Below are positions 1 through 6,270 of a stretch of DNA of 9,949 nucleotides, in pieces. The notes beneath the pieces were generated by a model, which worked only from the letters and a program-made list of their open reading frames with translations, searched no databases and had not been told where the DNA came from. The translations under genes and the position numbers were made by a program. Origin of the DNA: Paracoccaceae bacterium (lineage in GTDB: Bacteria; Pseudomonadota; Alphaproteobacteria; Rhodobacterales; Rhodobacteraceae). Every line of letters starts with the position of its first letter. Within the stretch, counting starts at the first letter, position 1. The stretch spans positions 1 to 9,949 of the forward strand of contig JALVEX010000259.1 in assembly GCA_027030435.1 (NCBI GenBank), written 5' to 3'.

Positions 1-91
1 CGCTCCATGTCTCGCTCCAGCCTCCCGCGCCATCGGGGGTGCGGCTCGCCTCTTCCAGCACCAGCTTTCGATTGAGATTGGGGTGTCTCAT
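1..91 (-). CDS. GTA g7-like head-closure / head-tail adaptor protein, N-terminal fragment
   Basis: Only the first 30 codons are inside the window; the frame is open to the edge. The peptide starts MRHPNLNRKLVLEEASRTPD and goes on with a Gly-Gly-Trp...Trp pattern, which resembles the N-terminus of GTA g7 and of related phage head-tail joining proteins ('LNR.L.LE...R.PDGAGG'). Its ATG overlaps the TGA of g6 as ATGA (positions 91-88), indicating translational coupling. A G-run lies about 8 nt upstream within the g6 coding end. The position directly after the g6 connector is the one expected for g7. In the particle this protein would sit between the connector ring and the tail. The assignment rests on 30 residues plus gene order. 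Confidence 0.75.
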   Translation of the reverse strand, partial: MRHPNLNRKLVLEEASRTPDGAGGWSETWS

Positions 92-690
92 CCGCGCCGC
101 CCCCCAAGGATGCGCACCGTGCGGTAGCGCTCGATCAGCGCGGAAACGCCGAAGGGCATCTCCCCTTCCTCCGGCGCCTGCCCCGCATGGCGGTGCTCGT
201 AATAATGCGCCGCGAGCAGCATCACCGCCTGGCCGAGATCGGCCGGCAGCCCACCCCAGTCCGGCGCGTACCCGGCGGTGAATTCGATCTCCCCGTGCCC
301 GCCTTCGGGGATCGAGGGCAGACAGGCCCCCGTGGCCTCGATGCGCGGGCGGTGCTCGTCGGGCACGAAACGGTAGCGCGCGGGATCGATCAGCGTGCCG
401 ATGCCGGCCGCGTCATGGATCCTGAGCGCCGTGACCGCGCCCACCGGCGCCACCGGCAGGGCCTCCGCCCCGAGCCCCCGCCAGGCCTCGATCCGCCACA
501 GGAAGGCGCGCTCGATCAGTATCTTGCCGGTGCGCCCCTCGATGGCGGCGATGGCGGCGCGCAGGCTGGCCTCGAGCACGCCATCCTGCACCCCGTCATC
601 GGCAAATCCCGTGCCCAGCCGCAGGTGATCCCTGAACCCGGCGATCGGCAGCGCCGCAAGGGGCACTGTCGTCTGCTCGATCAACATCAT
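88..690 (-). CDS. GTA g6-like head-tail connector (phiE125 gp8 / HK97 gp6 type)
   Basis: A 200-residue protein beginning MMLIEQTTVPLAALPIAGFR. Proteins of this type form a ring below the portal and start the neck to which the tail attaches. The N-terminal helical part (residues about 15-60: FRDHLRL...ASLRAAIAAIEGRTGK) and the later Trp/Arg-rich strand pattern (RAFLWRIEAW...) followed by DPARYRF and EIEFTAGY fit the phiE125 gp8 family, as does the length (about 200). The start at 690 was chosen over an upstream ATG at 783 because GGAG (701-698) lies 7 nt before it, while the extra 31 residues of the longer form are basic, low-complexity and unlike the family; the neighbouring ATG at 687 is equally possible. 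It follows g5 after a 157-nt gap and overlaps g7 by ATGA. Confidence 0.88.
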   Translation of the reverse strand: MMLIEQTTVPLAALPIAGFRDHLRLGTGFADDGVQDGVLEASLRAAIAAIEGRTGKILIERAFLWRIEAWRGLGAEALPVAPVGAVTALRIHDAAGIGTLIDPARYRFVPDEHRPRIEATGACLPSIPEGGHGEIEFTAGYAPDWGGLPADLGQAVMLLAAHYYEHRHAGQAPEEGEMPFGVSALIERYRTVRILGGRRG

Positions 691-697
691 GTCTTTT

Positions 698-701
698 CTC
701 C
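698..701 (-). promoter_or_regulatory. Ribosome binding site of g6 (decides the start)
   Basis: On the minus strand GGAG is followed by AAAAGAC and ATG, a 7-nt spacing. This supports translation from 690 rather than from the longer open frame that begins at 783. Confidence 0.6.
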
Positions 702-788
702 GAAAATTCTGCCGCCCCTGATGGAACGGGCGCGCGCCTTGCCGCATTGCTCGGACGGAGGGAGCAGCTGGACAACCCGGCAATCCCC

Positions 789-826
789 GGCGCGCGCCCG
801 CAGGGCCCCGGCCCGCACGGGGCCGG
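789..826 (-). other. Intercistronic hairpin downstream of the capsid gene
   Basis: The g5-g6 gap holds a perfect 7-bp inverted repeat, CCGGCCC-CGTGC-GGGCCGG on the minus strand (826-808), starting 22 nt after the g5 stop codon, followed by a 10-bp palindrome GGCGCGCGCC (789-798). No U-run follows, so it does not look like an intrinsic terminator. From its place after the capsid gene, a role in protecting the upstream mRNA 3' end, or in lowering expression of g6 and later genes relative to capsid, can be inferred but is not shown. Confidence 0.5.
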
Positions 827-847
827 AGCCTTTCCTTTCCGGCCCGC

Positions 848-2050
848 TTAGCTGACCGAGAATTTCAGGAGCTTGATCGCGGCGAAATCGCTCACGTCAC
901 CGCCCACCCGCTTGGTGGCATAGAAGAGCACATGCGGCTTGGCGGAGAAGGGATCGCGCAGGATGCGCAGATCCGGGCGCTCGGCAATCGTGTAGCCGGC
1001 CGAGAAATCGCCAAACGCGATCGCGGTTGCGCCCGAGCCGATATCGGGCATGTCCTCGGCAACCAGCACCGGATAGCCCATGAGGCGCGCGGGCTCCCCG
1101 GCCGCGAGCCCGTCGGACCACAGGAAGCGGCCGTCCGCATCCTTCATCTTGCGCACCGCGCCGGCGGTCTTCGAATTCATGATGAAGGTCGCGTTGGCGC
1201 GGTATTCGGCCCCCAGCGCATAGACGAGATCGACGATCGCATCCGAAGGCTTGGTGCTGTCGAAATCGCCGTCCACCCCGGTGGCGATATAGCCGATGTT
1301 GGTCCAGGACCAGCTTGCGTCATCCACCGTCGGGTGGTTGAGGAAGCCGCGCGGCTTGTCGGCGCCGTCGCCGCTGATGAAGGCCGCCGCCTCGGCGCGG
1401 GCGAACTTGTCGGCGATGCGCCTGGCAAGCCAGCCCTCGATATCGAAGGCGCTGTCGTCCAGCAGCCGCTGGCTGGCCTTGGGGAGCGCCGAAAGCTCGT
1501 GCAGCGGAATGGTGATGCGGTCGATCTGGGGGGTGGCGGTTTCGGTCACGGCCGCGGTTTCGCTGGCCCAGCCGGCGCCCACATCCGTGTGATCGATCAG
1601 CACGTCATAGGAGGTGGCCTCCACATTCACCACATTGGCGACCGCCCGCAGGCTGGCGGTGGCGGAAAGCACCGACTGGATGGTCGCCGCGGTTTCGGGA
1701 TCCACCAGATAGCCGCCATCGGCCGCCACCGCGGTGGAAAGCGCCTTGCCCTCCAACTCAAGCCCGCGCAGGCCCTCGTCGTCACCACTGCGCAGATAGG
1801 CGCGGAAGGCCTTCTTGTGGGGCACCTCGGCTTCGGCTGCAGCGGCCAAGGCGGGGCGTTTCGGGGTCATCTGTTTGCGGTCCAGCATGGTCATACGTTC
1901 TTCCTGTTTCTGGAGTCTGGATTTGATGTCGTCCTGAAAGTTCTTGAATTCGTTCAGGAAACCGGCCATCGCGGTTTTCACCTCTGCGGCCGGAGACAGG
2001 CCGTCAGGCATGGCGCCCCCGGCCCGAGCCTTCTTCTCGGTTTTGCTCAT
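848..2050 (-). CDS. GTA g5 major capsid protein (HK97 fold)
   Basis: A 400-residue HK97-family capsid precursor, near the size of the R. capsulatus g5 protein. Residues 20-62 form a predicted coiled-coil delta (scaffold) domain (KTAMAGFLNEFKNFQDDIKS, QKQEERMTMLDRK). A linker of Ala/Lys/Arg-rich sequence leads to GKALSTAVAADGGYLVDPE (residues 101-119), the typical entry to the mature capsid fold and the likely area of cleavage by the g4 protease. Later family landmarks are LPKASQRLLDDS (189-200), the region around DGADKPRGFL (228-237), FIMNSKTAGAVRK (289-301) and GYPVLVAEDMP (325-335). The start is backed by AGGA (2060-2057) 6 nt before the ATG; the stop is TAA. The shell would be assembled in the cytoplasm around the portal. 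The downstream hairpin may matter for its high relative output (inference). Confidence 0.95.
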   Translation of the reverse strand: MSKTEKKARAGGAMPDGLSPAAEVKTAMAGFLNEFKNFQDDIKSRLQKQEERMTMLDRKQMTPKRPALAAAAEAEVPHKKAFRAYLRSGDDEGLRGLELEGKALSTAVAADGGYLVDPETAATIQSVLSATASLRAVANVVNVEATSYDVLIDHTDVGAGWASETAAVTETATPQIDRITIPLHELSALPKASQRLLDDSAFDIEGWLARRIADKFARAEAAAFISGDGADKPRGFLNHPTVDDASWSWTNIGYIATGVDGDFDSTKPSDAIVDLVYALGAEYRANATFIMNSKTAGAVRKMKDADGRFLWSDGLAAGEPARLMGYPVLVAEDMPDIGSGATAIAFGDFSAGYTIAERPDLRILRDPFSAKPHVLFYATKRVGGDVSDFAAIKLLKFSVS

Positions 2051-2086
2051 GGATCATCCTGTTTGCATGAGGTTCAGATCACTGGC

Positions 2087-2653
2087 TCAATCGCGGGCCA
2101 GCATGCGGCGCGCGGTTTCGAAAACCCCGGCCAGTTCGCGCCAGGCTTCGGCCTCCGGGGTCTCCCCCTTGGCGCCCACCCGCGCTTCCGGAAGCATCGG
2201 GAAAGTGACAAGCGACACCTCCCAAAGCTCCAGTTCCGCCAAGAGCCGCCGGCCCTTGCCATCCTTGGTTGCCTTCTTCGTGCGATAGCCGATCGAAAGC
2301 CCGTCGATCGCGCCCGCCCCGATCAGAGCCGCCGCCTCGCGCCCGCGCGCCACATCCGTGAGGATGCGGCCCTTGACGTAAAGCCCGCGCGCCGTCTCGC
2401 GCACCTCGTCCCAGATGCCGATCGGCTGGGCCGGGTCGTGCTGCCACAGCATCTTCACCCGCCGCCCGCTCTCCCGGAGCCGCTTCAGCGAAGCCTTGTA
2501 GGCGCCGGGCTCCACGATATCGCCCCCCTGGTCGGGGATCCCGAACAGCGAGGCATAGCCCTCGATCCGCGTGCCGTCGGTCACCGTCACGTTCTCGCTC
2601 AGCCGGCAGAACTTGTGTTCGAGCCCGCCGGCGATCTCTTGCGTCATCATCAT
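2087..2653 (-). CDS. GTA g4 prohead maturation protease (HK97 family, peptidase S78)
   Basis: A 188-residue protease that cuts the delta domain off the capsid precursor inside the prohead. The fold core is visible: RIEGYASLFGIPDQGGDIVEPGA-type start (residues about 29-51), the catalytic His in MLWQHD (His72), the catalytic Ser in GLSIGYR (Ser120), and the closing family motif LWEVSLVTFPMLPEA (143-157). His72 and Ser120 correspond in spacing to the His/Ser pair of HK97 gp4. Three consecutive ATGs (2653, 2650, 2647) open the frame; the first is preceded by GAGGA (2665-2661) at 7 nt. It lies 36 nt upstream of g5, in the order usual for this protease and its substrate, and 50 nt after g3.5. Confidence 0.94.
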   Translation of the reverse strand: MMMTQEIAGGLEHKFCRLSENVTVTDGTRIEGYASLFGIPDQGGDIVEPGAYKASLKRLRESGRRVKMLWQHDPAQPIGIWDEVRETARGLYVKGRILTDVARGREAAALIGAGAIDGLSIGYRTKKATKDGKGRRLLAELELWEVSLVTFPMLPEARVGAKGETPEAEAWRELAGVFETARRMLARD

Positions 2654-2703
2654 GTCCGTTTCCTCATTCCGGGATTTCGGGGCAGCTCATTGCGGCCGCC
2701 GCT

Positions 2704-2955
2704 TCATTTCGCAGCCGCATCGATCAGCCCCGCCACGCCCTGGGCCAGGATCACCCCGACCACGCCGTAAACCGCGAGCCAGAGCCTGCGTTCCAGCCGC
2801 TCGATCATCGCCTCGATGCGCTTCAGCCGGTCGTCAAGCTGATCGAACTGAAGCTGCGCCAGCCGCTCGTTGGCCTCGATGCGCGCGGTGGCGGCATCGA
2901 AACTGTCGTAAAGAAAGCGCGAGCCGGTGGCCTGCGGGCGCTCCTGCCCGCTCAT
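2704..2955 (-). CDS. GTA g3.5-like small head-formation protein
   Basis: An 83-residue protein (MSGQERPQATGSRFLYDSFD...) between portal and protease, where RcGTA carries the small gene g3.5 (RCAP_rcc01685 family, linked to head formation by name; molecular role not established). Residues about 22-56 are a charged amphipathic helix or coiled coil (ARIEANERLAQLQFDQLDDR, LKRIEAMIERLERR). Residues about 57-79 form one hydrophobic segment (LWLAVYGVVGVILAQGVAGLI) that could span a membrane. The ATG at 2955 overlaps the g3 stop as ATGA and is preceded by a strong GGAGGAGGA, so translation is coupled to the portal gene. A longer frame to 3039 exists but would run deep inside g3 and is unlikely. A membrane-type helix in a head-module protein is unusual. 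Confidence 0.82.
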   Translation of the reverse strand: MSGQERPQATGSRFLYDSFDAATARIEANERLAQLQFDQLDDRLKRIEAMIERLERRLWLAVYGVVGVILAQGVAGLIDAAAK

Positions 2956-4130
2956 TCCTCCTCCGCGATCTTCGGCAGGCCCAATATCGCCCGCTTCTCG
3001 GCATCGGTGAGGAAGCTCGCCTCGCTGACGCGTCGCCACTGCTGATCGCGCTCGCCCGCCAACGCCGGCACCTGATCGAGATCGGGGCGCAGCTCCACCG
3101 CCTCGCCGCTGAAACGCGCCAGCCAGTCCGAAAGCGCGGCGCTTACCCGATGCGCGAGCGGCAGCACCGTGAGCCGGTAGAAGGCCCGATTGGCCTCCTG
3201 GTAATTGGCGTAAGTCGCATCGCCCGGGATCCCCAGGAGCATCGGCGGCACCCCGAAAGCCACCGCGATCTCGCGCGCCGCCGCCTCCTTGGTCTTCTGA
3301 AATTCCATGTCGGAGGGCGAAAAGCCCATCGGCTTCCAGTCAAGCCCGCCCTCGAGCAGCATCGGCCGCCCCGCATTCGCCGCGCCCTGGTGCTGGCTCG
3401 CCATCTCGTCGAGCAGGCGGTCATACTGCTCCTGCGTGAGCGTCGCATTGCCGTCCGATCCGCGATAGACGATAGCGCCCGACGGCCGCGCCGCGTTATC
3501 GAGAAGCGCCTTGCTCCAGCGGCTCGCCGCATTGTGCACATCCACCGCGCTCGCCGCCGCGCGCATCGGCGTGAAGCCGTAATGATCGTCCTGCGGATGG
3601 AAGCTCCTGATGTGGCAGATCGGCGGGATCTCCCCCGTCATGTCGAAGCGATGCTTGCGCCCGCCCACCGCATATTCATAGGCCACCGGCCAGCCGTCCG
3701 CGCCGGGCACCACGCTCATGCGGTCACTGCGCAGCACATAAAGCTCCAGCGGCAAGGCCGCCTCCTCGCCGGCCACCGCCTCCACGTAAGCATTGCCCGT
3801 CAGCAGCAGATGGCCATAAAGCGCCTCCAGAAGCTCCGCCCGCCCCTGCGCCGGATTGGGCCGGCGCATCAGATCGATCAGCGGATGCGCCTCGTAGCGC
3901 CGCTCGCGATCCTGCAGCACCAGCGGCAGCGCGGCCGCCGCCTCGGCGATCAGCTTCACCGCGCGAAACCCGATCGGATTTCCCAGAAAGCCGTTCTTCG
4001 TCAGCGAAACCACGTCGCGGGGCGACCACGCCACCCGCCCGGCCCCGCCCCAGGCCATCACCCGGCCGGCAGCCGAAGCCTTCTGCTCGGGCGCATCACC
4101 ACCCCCGCGTTTCAGGAATTGAAATACCAT
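2952..4130 (-). CDS. GTA g3 portal protein (HK97 family)
   Basis: A 392-residue portal subunit; such proteins form the dodecameric channel at one capsid vertex through which DNA enters and leaves, and which docks the terminase. Landmarks: NPIGFRAVKLIAEAAAALPL (residues 51-70), HPLIDLMRRPNP (82-93), LLLTGNAYVEAV (108-119), YYGFTPMRAAA-like HYGFTPMRAAASAVD (183-197), RPMLLEGGLDWKPMGFSPSD (255-274), and the strongly conserved VAFGVPPMLLGIPGDATYAN (290-309). The length is normal for HK97-type GTA portals. The ATG at 4130 has GAGGAG (4144-4139) 8 nt upstream. The gene ends in the ATGA overlap with g3.5. It is separated from g2 by an untypically long 388-nt gap. Confidence 0.95.
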   Translation of the reverse strand: MVFQFLKRGGGDAPEQKASAAGRVMAWGGAGRVAWSPRDVVSLTKNGFLGNPIGFRAVKLIAEAAAALPLVLQDRERRYEAHPLIDLMRRPNPAQGRAELLEALYGHLLLTGNAYVEAVAGEEAALPLELYVLRSDRMSVVPGADGWPVAYEYAVGGRKHRFDMTGEIPPICHIRSFHPQDDHYGFTPMRAAASAVDVHNAASRWSKALLDNAARPSGAIVYRGSDGNATLTQEQYDRLLDEMASQHQGAANAGRPMLLEGGLDWKPMGFSPSDMEFQKTKEAAAREIAVAFGVPPMLLGIPGDATYANYQEANRAFYRLTVLPLAHRVSAALSDWLARFSGEAVELRPDLDQVPALAGERDQQWRRVSEASFLTDAEKRAILGLPKIAEEE

Positions 4131-4158
4131 CTGCGAAGCTCCTCATCTCGTTTCGCGC

Positions 4159-4190
4159 GGCCCCCGGCCACACCTCTCCCGGCCGGGGCC
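4159..4190 (-). other. GC-rich hairpin in the leader of g3
   Basis: The arms GGCCCCGGCC (4190-4181) and GGCCGGGGGCC (4169-4159) pair over 10 bp with one bulged base around an 11-nt loop. It ends 15 nt before the GAGGAG of g3. No U-run follows. It could be a processing or stability element, or simply chance in GC-rich spacer DNA. Confidence 0.4.
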
Positions 4191-4223
4191 ATCTGCCCCG
4201 CGCCCTGTCATCACTGGTCCTGC

Positions 4224-4242
4224 AAATATCCCCGCCGGAGGC
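4224..4242 (-). repeat. Rhodobacterales-type intergenic motif
   Basis: The minus-strand sequence GCCTCCGGCGGGGATATTT matches a motif that I recall as very common at gene 3' ends in Rhodobacterales genomes (variants of CGCCTCCGGCGGG-AGTATTT). A short stem CCTC/GGGG closes a CGGC loop and is followed by an A/T-rich tail, which fits a weak terminator or processing site. It lies in the same direction as g2, 277 nt after the g2 stop. Only one copy is present in the window, so its repeat nature rests on memory of other genomes. Confidence 0.5.
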
Positions 4243-4328
4243 ATCCCGCCCCCGCCACCCGCCGCCCAAAGGCCGGGCAGATGCGCTACAGGAAAAGCCT
4301 TGTGCCTGTTACGTCTGATCTGGTTTCA

Positions 4329-4343
4329 TTCGGCCCCGCCGAA
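4329..4343 (-). other. Small perfect hairpin after g2
   Basis: TTCGGC-GGG-GCCGAA on the minus strand is a perfect 6-bp stem with a 3-nt loop, 176 nt downstream of the g2 stop. No U-run follows, so it is not a clear terminator. Confidence 0.3.
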
Positions 4344-4518
4344 AGCATGCACCCGCAAAGTCGGCGGCGTGCGGGGCAAATCCGTTCTGACTCTGCAGGT
4401 TTTAAAGCATGTTGGACTTCATCGGATTCATTGCGGCTCCGACGGAGGGCATGCGGCTGCCCGGGTGGGCGCGAATGCGCCCGCACCGCCGTTAACGCGG
4501 GATTGATGGGGCCTGACC

Positions 4519-5862
4519 CTAAAGCGTCCGCACCCGCGGGCGGCGCCACTTTGCCGCCGGCTCGATCATCAGCTCATGGAGCGCCCACACAAGCGCATCC
4601 ACCCGGTCCGGGCTGCCGCGCCCCTCATAGCCCTGCACCGTCATCCGGCACATCTGATCCTCGAGCCGCCCGAGCCCGCGCAGATGGTTGACCCGCCCCT
4701 GCTCGTAAAGCGCCGCCACCGGCTCGGCGCGCGCGCTCTTGCCGCGCGAAGCCCGCACCGCCTTGAAGGGCACCAGCCGATCCACCTGCCGGATCACGCT
4801 CTCCACCAGATCGCCCCCCTGGTTCACTTCCGCCACCAGCCGCTCGGCGCCGTGGCGCTCCATCGCGGCAATGGCCGCCGTGGCCCATTCCTGGGGCGAA
4901 GCCGCACTCACCGAGGCATCCTCCAGCACCACCGCGCGCCAGTTGCCCGGATCGCCCTCGGCCTTCACGCCCACCACCACGATCCCGCATTCGTCGCTGC
5001 CCCTGTGGCCGGTAACCGGCGGATCCACCGCCACCACGATGCGGTCAAGCTCGCCCGCCTCCTCGCGGCGCAGATCCTCGAGCATGGCGGAGGTCCAGAG
5101 CGCGCCTTCGGCATCCTCCAGCAATTCCCCCTCGAGCTCCTGGCGCCCAAGCCGCGTGCCCCCGTAGCGCGCCTTCATCTCCTCGAGGAAGGAGGCCGCG
5201 AGCCAGGCGCTGTTGGCCTCGGTGGGCGCGCGCGTCACCACCGTGCTCGGATTGGCGAGGATGCCCTTCAGCACCGCCAAGTTGCGCGGCGTCGTCGTCA
5301 CGCATTGGCGCGGATGCTCGCCAAGGCGCAGCGCGAACTGGAGCATGTCCCACGCCTCCTCGGCCTTCTTCCATTTGGCAAGCTCATCCACCCAGGCCGC
5401 ATCGAACTGCGGCCCCCTGAGCGCCTCGGGCTCATGCGCCGAAAAGGCCTGCGCCACCGCGCCGTTGGGCCACACCAGCCGGCGGCGGGTCGCCTGCCAC
5501 TCGGGGCGGCGGTCGGGGGGAGAGCAGGCGAGGATCCCGCTTTCGCCGAAGATCATCACGTCGCGCACCTGATCGAAGGTCTCCCCGATCAGCGCCACAT
5601 GCCCGGAGCGCCCCGGATCAAGGGGGCGCGCGCCCTCCACCTCGGCACGCACCCATTCGGCCCCGGCCCGGGTTTTCCCCGCGCCGCGCCCGCCCATGAT
5701 CACCCATGTGCGCCAGTCCCCCTCGGGCGGCAGCTGGTGCTCCATGGCCCAGAATTCGAACATCCACGGCAGCGCCAGCAGCGCCGCCTCGCTCAGCTCA
5801 TTGAGGAATTCCTCCTGCACCGCGCGCGGCGCGCAGGCGAGCCATTCGGCGCCCGATCTCAT
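4519..5862 (-). CDS. GTA g2 large terminase subunit (ATPase + nuclease)
   Basis: A 447-residue packaging motor protein. It drives DNA into the prohead through the portal by ATP hydrolysis and cuts it when the head is full. Residues from ATG 5862: LSEAALLALPWMFEFWAMEH (23-42) and HQLPPEGDWRTWVI give the typical GTA terminase start; Walker A GGRGAGKT is at 57-64; the Walker B-like WVDE at 157-160; a coupling motif TTTPRN at 189-194; the RNase H-like nuclease domain has the acidic residue in VVAVDPPV (Asp280), AEVNQGGD (about 344-351) and SPDRVDALVWAL with Asp419/Asp422. The stop is TAG. The start at 5862 overlaps the end of g1 by 65 nt and has no evident Shine-Dalgarno; the frame stays open to 5949, but the added residues are low-complexity. 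Translation probably depends on coupling to g1 (inference). Confidence 0.93.
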   Translation of the reverse strand: MRSGAEWLACAPRAVQEEFLNELSEAALLALPWMFEFWAMEHQLPPEGDWRTWVIMGGRGAGKTRAGAEWVRAEVEGARPLDPGRSGHVALIGETFDQVRDVMIFGESGILACSPPDRRPEWQATRRRLVWPNGAVAQAFSAHEPEALRGPQFDAAWVDELAKWKKAEEAWDMLQFALRLGEHPRQCVTTTPRNLAVLKGILANPSTVVTRAPTEANSAWLAASFLEEMKARYGGTRLGRQELEGELLEDAEGALWTSAMLEDLRREEAGELDRIVVAVDPPVTGHRGSDECGIVVVGVKAEGDPGNWRAVVLEDASVSAASPQEWATAAIAAMERHGAERLVAEVNQGGDLVESVIRQVDRLVPFKAVRASRGKSARAEPVAALYEQGRVNHLRGLGRLEDQMCRMTVQGYEGRGSPDRVDALVWALHELMIEPAAKWRRPRVRTL

Positions 5863-6151
5863 CGCGTGCGGCGTCGAAGTCGAACGCGACGTGATGAACG
5901 GCACCGGCCTTGAGATTGCGGAGTTTTTCAAACTTCGTCCTTTCGTCAAAGATGGTCTGCACCGCCTTCGAAAGATCCCTTACGGCAGCCTGCGCCTCCT
6001 TCGCGGCCACCGTTTCGGATTCCTTCAGTTCCACGATGATCAGATCGATCCGCTCCAGCATGCGCCGGAAATGCCGCTCGGCGATGAGAAGGATCTCATC
6101 CGCCGGGCCCTCGCCCGTTCCCCTGCCCTCGGGGGATGTGTGGTTTTTCAT
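5798..6151 (-). CDS. GTA g1 small terminase-like protein
   Basis: A 117-residue, mostly helical protein (MKNHTSPEGRGTGEGPADE...) at the head of the cluster, where RcGTA has g1, the small terminase (TerS) that activates the large subunit. A flexible Gly/Pro N-terminus is followed by two long helices (residues about 17-45, ILLIAERHFRRMLERIDLII, and about 46-80) likely to form the oligomeric coiled coil, and a C-terminal segment DFDAARDEIGRRMARLRAAR (91-110) that matches GTA g1 proteins. No helix-turn-helix is evident, in line with the view that GTA TerS does not pick a specific packaging site. The start at 6151 lacks a close Shine-Dalgarno; GAGAGG lies some 15 nt upstream. It overlaps g2 by 65 nt. 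Confidence 0.85.
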   Translation of the reverse strand: MKNHTSPEGRGTGEGPADEILLIAERHFRRMLERIDLIIVELKESETVAAKEAQAAVRDLSKAVQTIFDERTKFEKLRNLKAGAVHHVAFDFDAARDEIGRRMARLRAARGAGGIPQ

Positions 6152-6205
6152 CTATGCTAAGCTCTGCCTCTCTTGCGGTTGGCCCGCCCGAAGGGGAAGC
6201 GTGGC

Positions 6206-6242
6206 AAAGGAAAAACGGCCTCGGGGGAGTGCCCCCGGGCCG
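6206..6242 (-). terminator. Intrinsic terminator in the leader between GTA promoter and g1
   Basis: On the minus strand, C-GGCC-CGGGGG-CACT-CCCCCG-A-GGCC-G forms an 11-bp stem with a single bulged A and a 4-nt loop (6242-6216), directly followed by TTTTTCCTTT (6215-6206). This is the classic shape of a factor-independent terminator for minus-strand transcription. It lies downstream of the predicted promoter at 6299-6271 and upstream of g1, so it would cut the GTA transcript after about 55 nt unless it is read through. It might also stop read-through from glcB. The plus strand has no U-run, so it is not bidirectional. Confidence 0.72.
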
Positions 6243-6270
6243 CTTGCCCACTTCTTCCAGCTTGGCATGA

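Larger units (their letters stand above)
4131..4518 (-). other. Non-coding gap between large terminase and portal genes
   Basis: A 388-nt stretch interrupting an otherwise compact cluster. On the minus strand it contains a small hairpin (4343-4329), a Rhodobacterales-like intergenic motif (4242-4224) and a large GC hairpin (4190-4159) before the g3 ribosome binding site. An open frame at 4549-4286 crosses it but has codon use unlike the neighbours (TTA, TCA, AGA, ATA-poor context, several Cys/Arg stretches) and no ribosome binding site, so it is treated as non-coding. The part around 4380-4440 is richer in A+T than the genes. I see no convincing sigma70 promoter in it. Confidence 0.7.

Noticed and set aside
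88..783. Longer form of g6 starting at 783
   Set aside because: A good GGAG at 7 nt supports ATG 690, the extra 31 residues are atypical, and the shorter length fits the family.
4286..4549. An 87-codon minus-strand frame between g2 and g3 as a possible extra gene
   Set aside because: It has codons rare in the neighbours (TTA, TCA, AGA), no ribosome binding site, overlaps the g2 end, and its peptide resembles nothing I recognise.
932..5913. Very long plus-strand open frames (932-2770, 2571-4691, 4576-5913) opposite the GTA genes
   Set aside because: They lie antisense to well-recognised genes, are rich in Arg/His/Pro/Gly as expected from reversed GC-biased codons, show no family motifs, and lack ribosome binding sites.
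4519..5949. Longer form of g2 starting at 5949
   Set aside because: The added 29 residues are Ser/Thr/Arg-rich, lie deep inside g1 and are not part of the terminase N-terminus; ATG 5862 was preferred.
1..6151. Active temperate prophage
   Set aside because: No integrase, repressor, replication or attachment site is seen, and the gene set and order fit a GTA. The rest of the locus lies outside the window, so this is a judgement.
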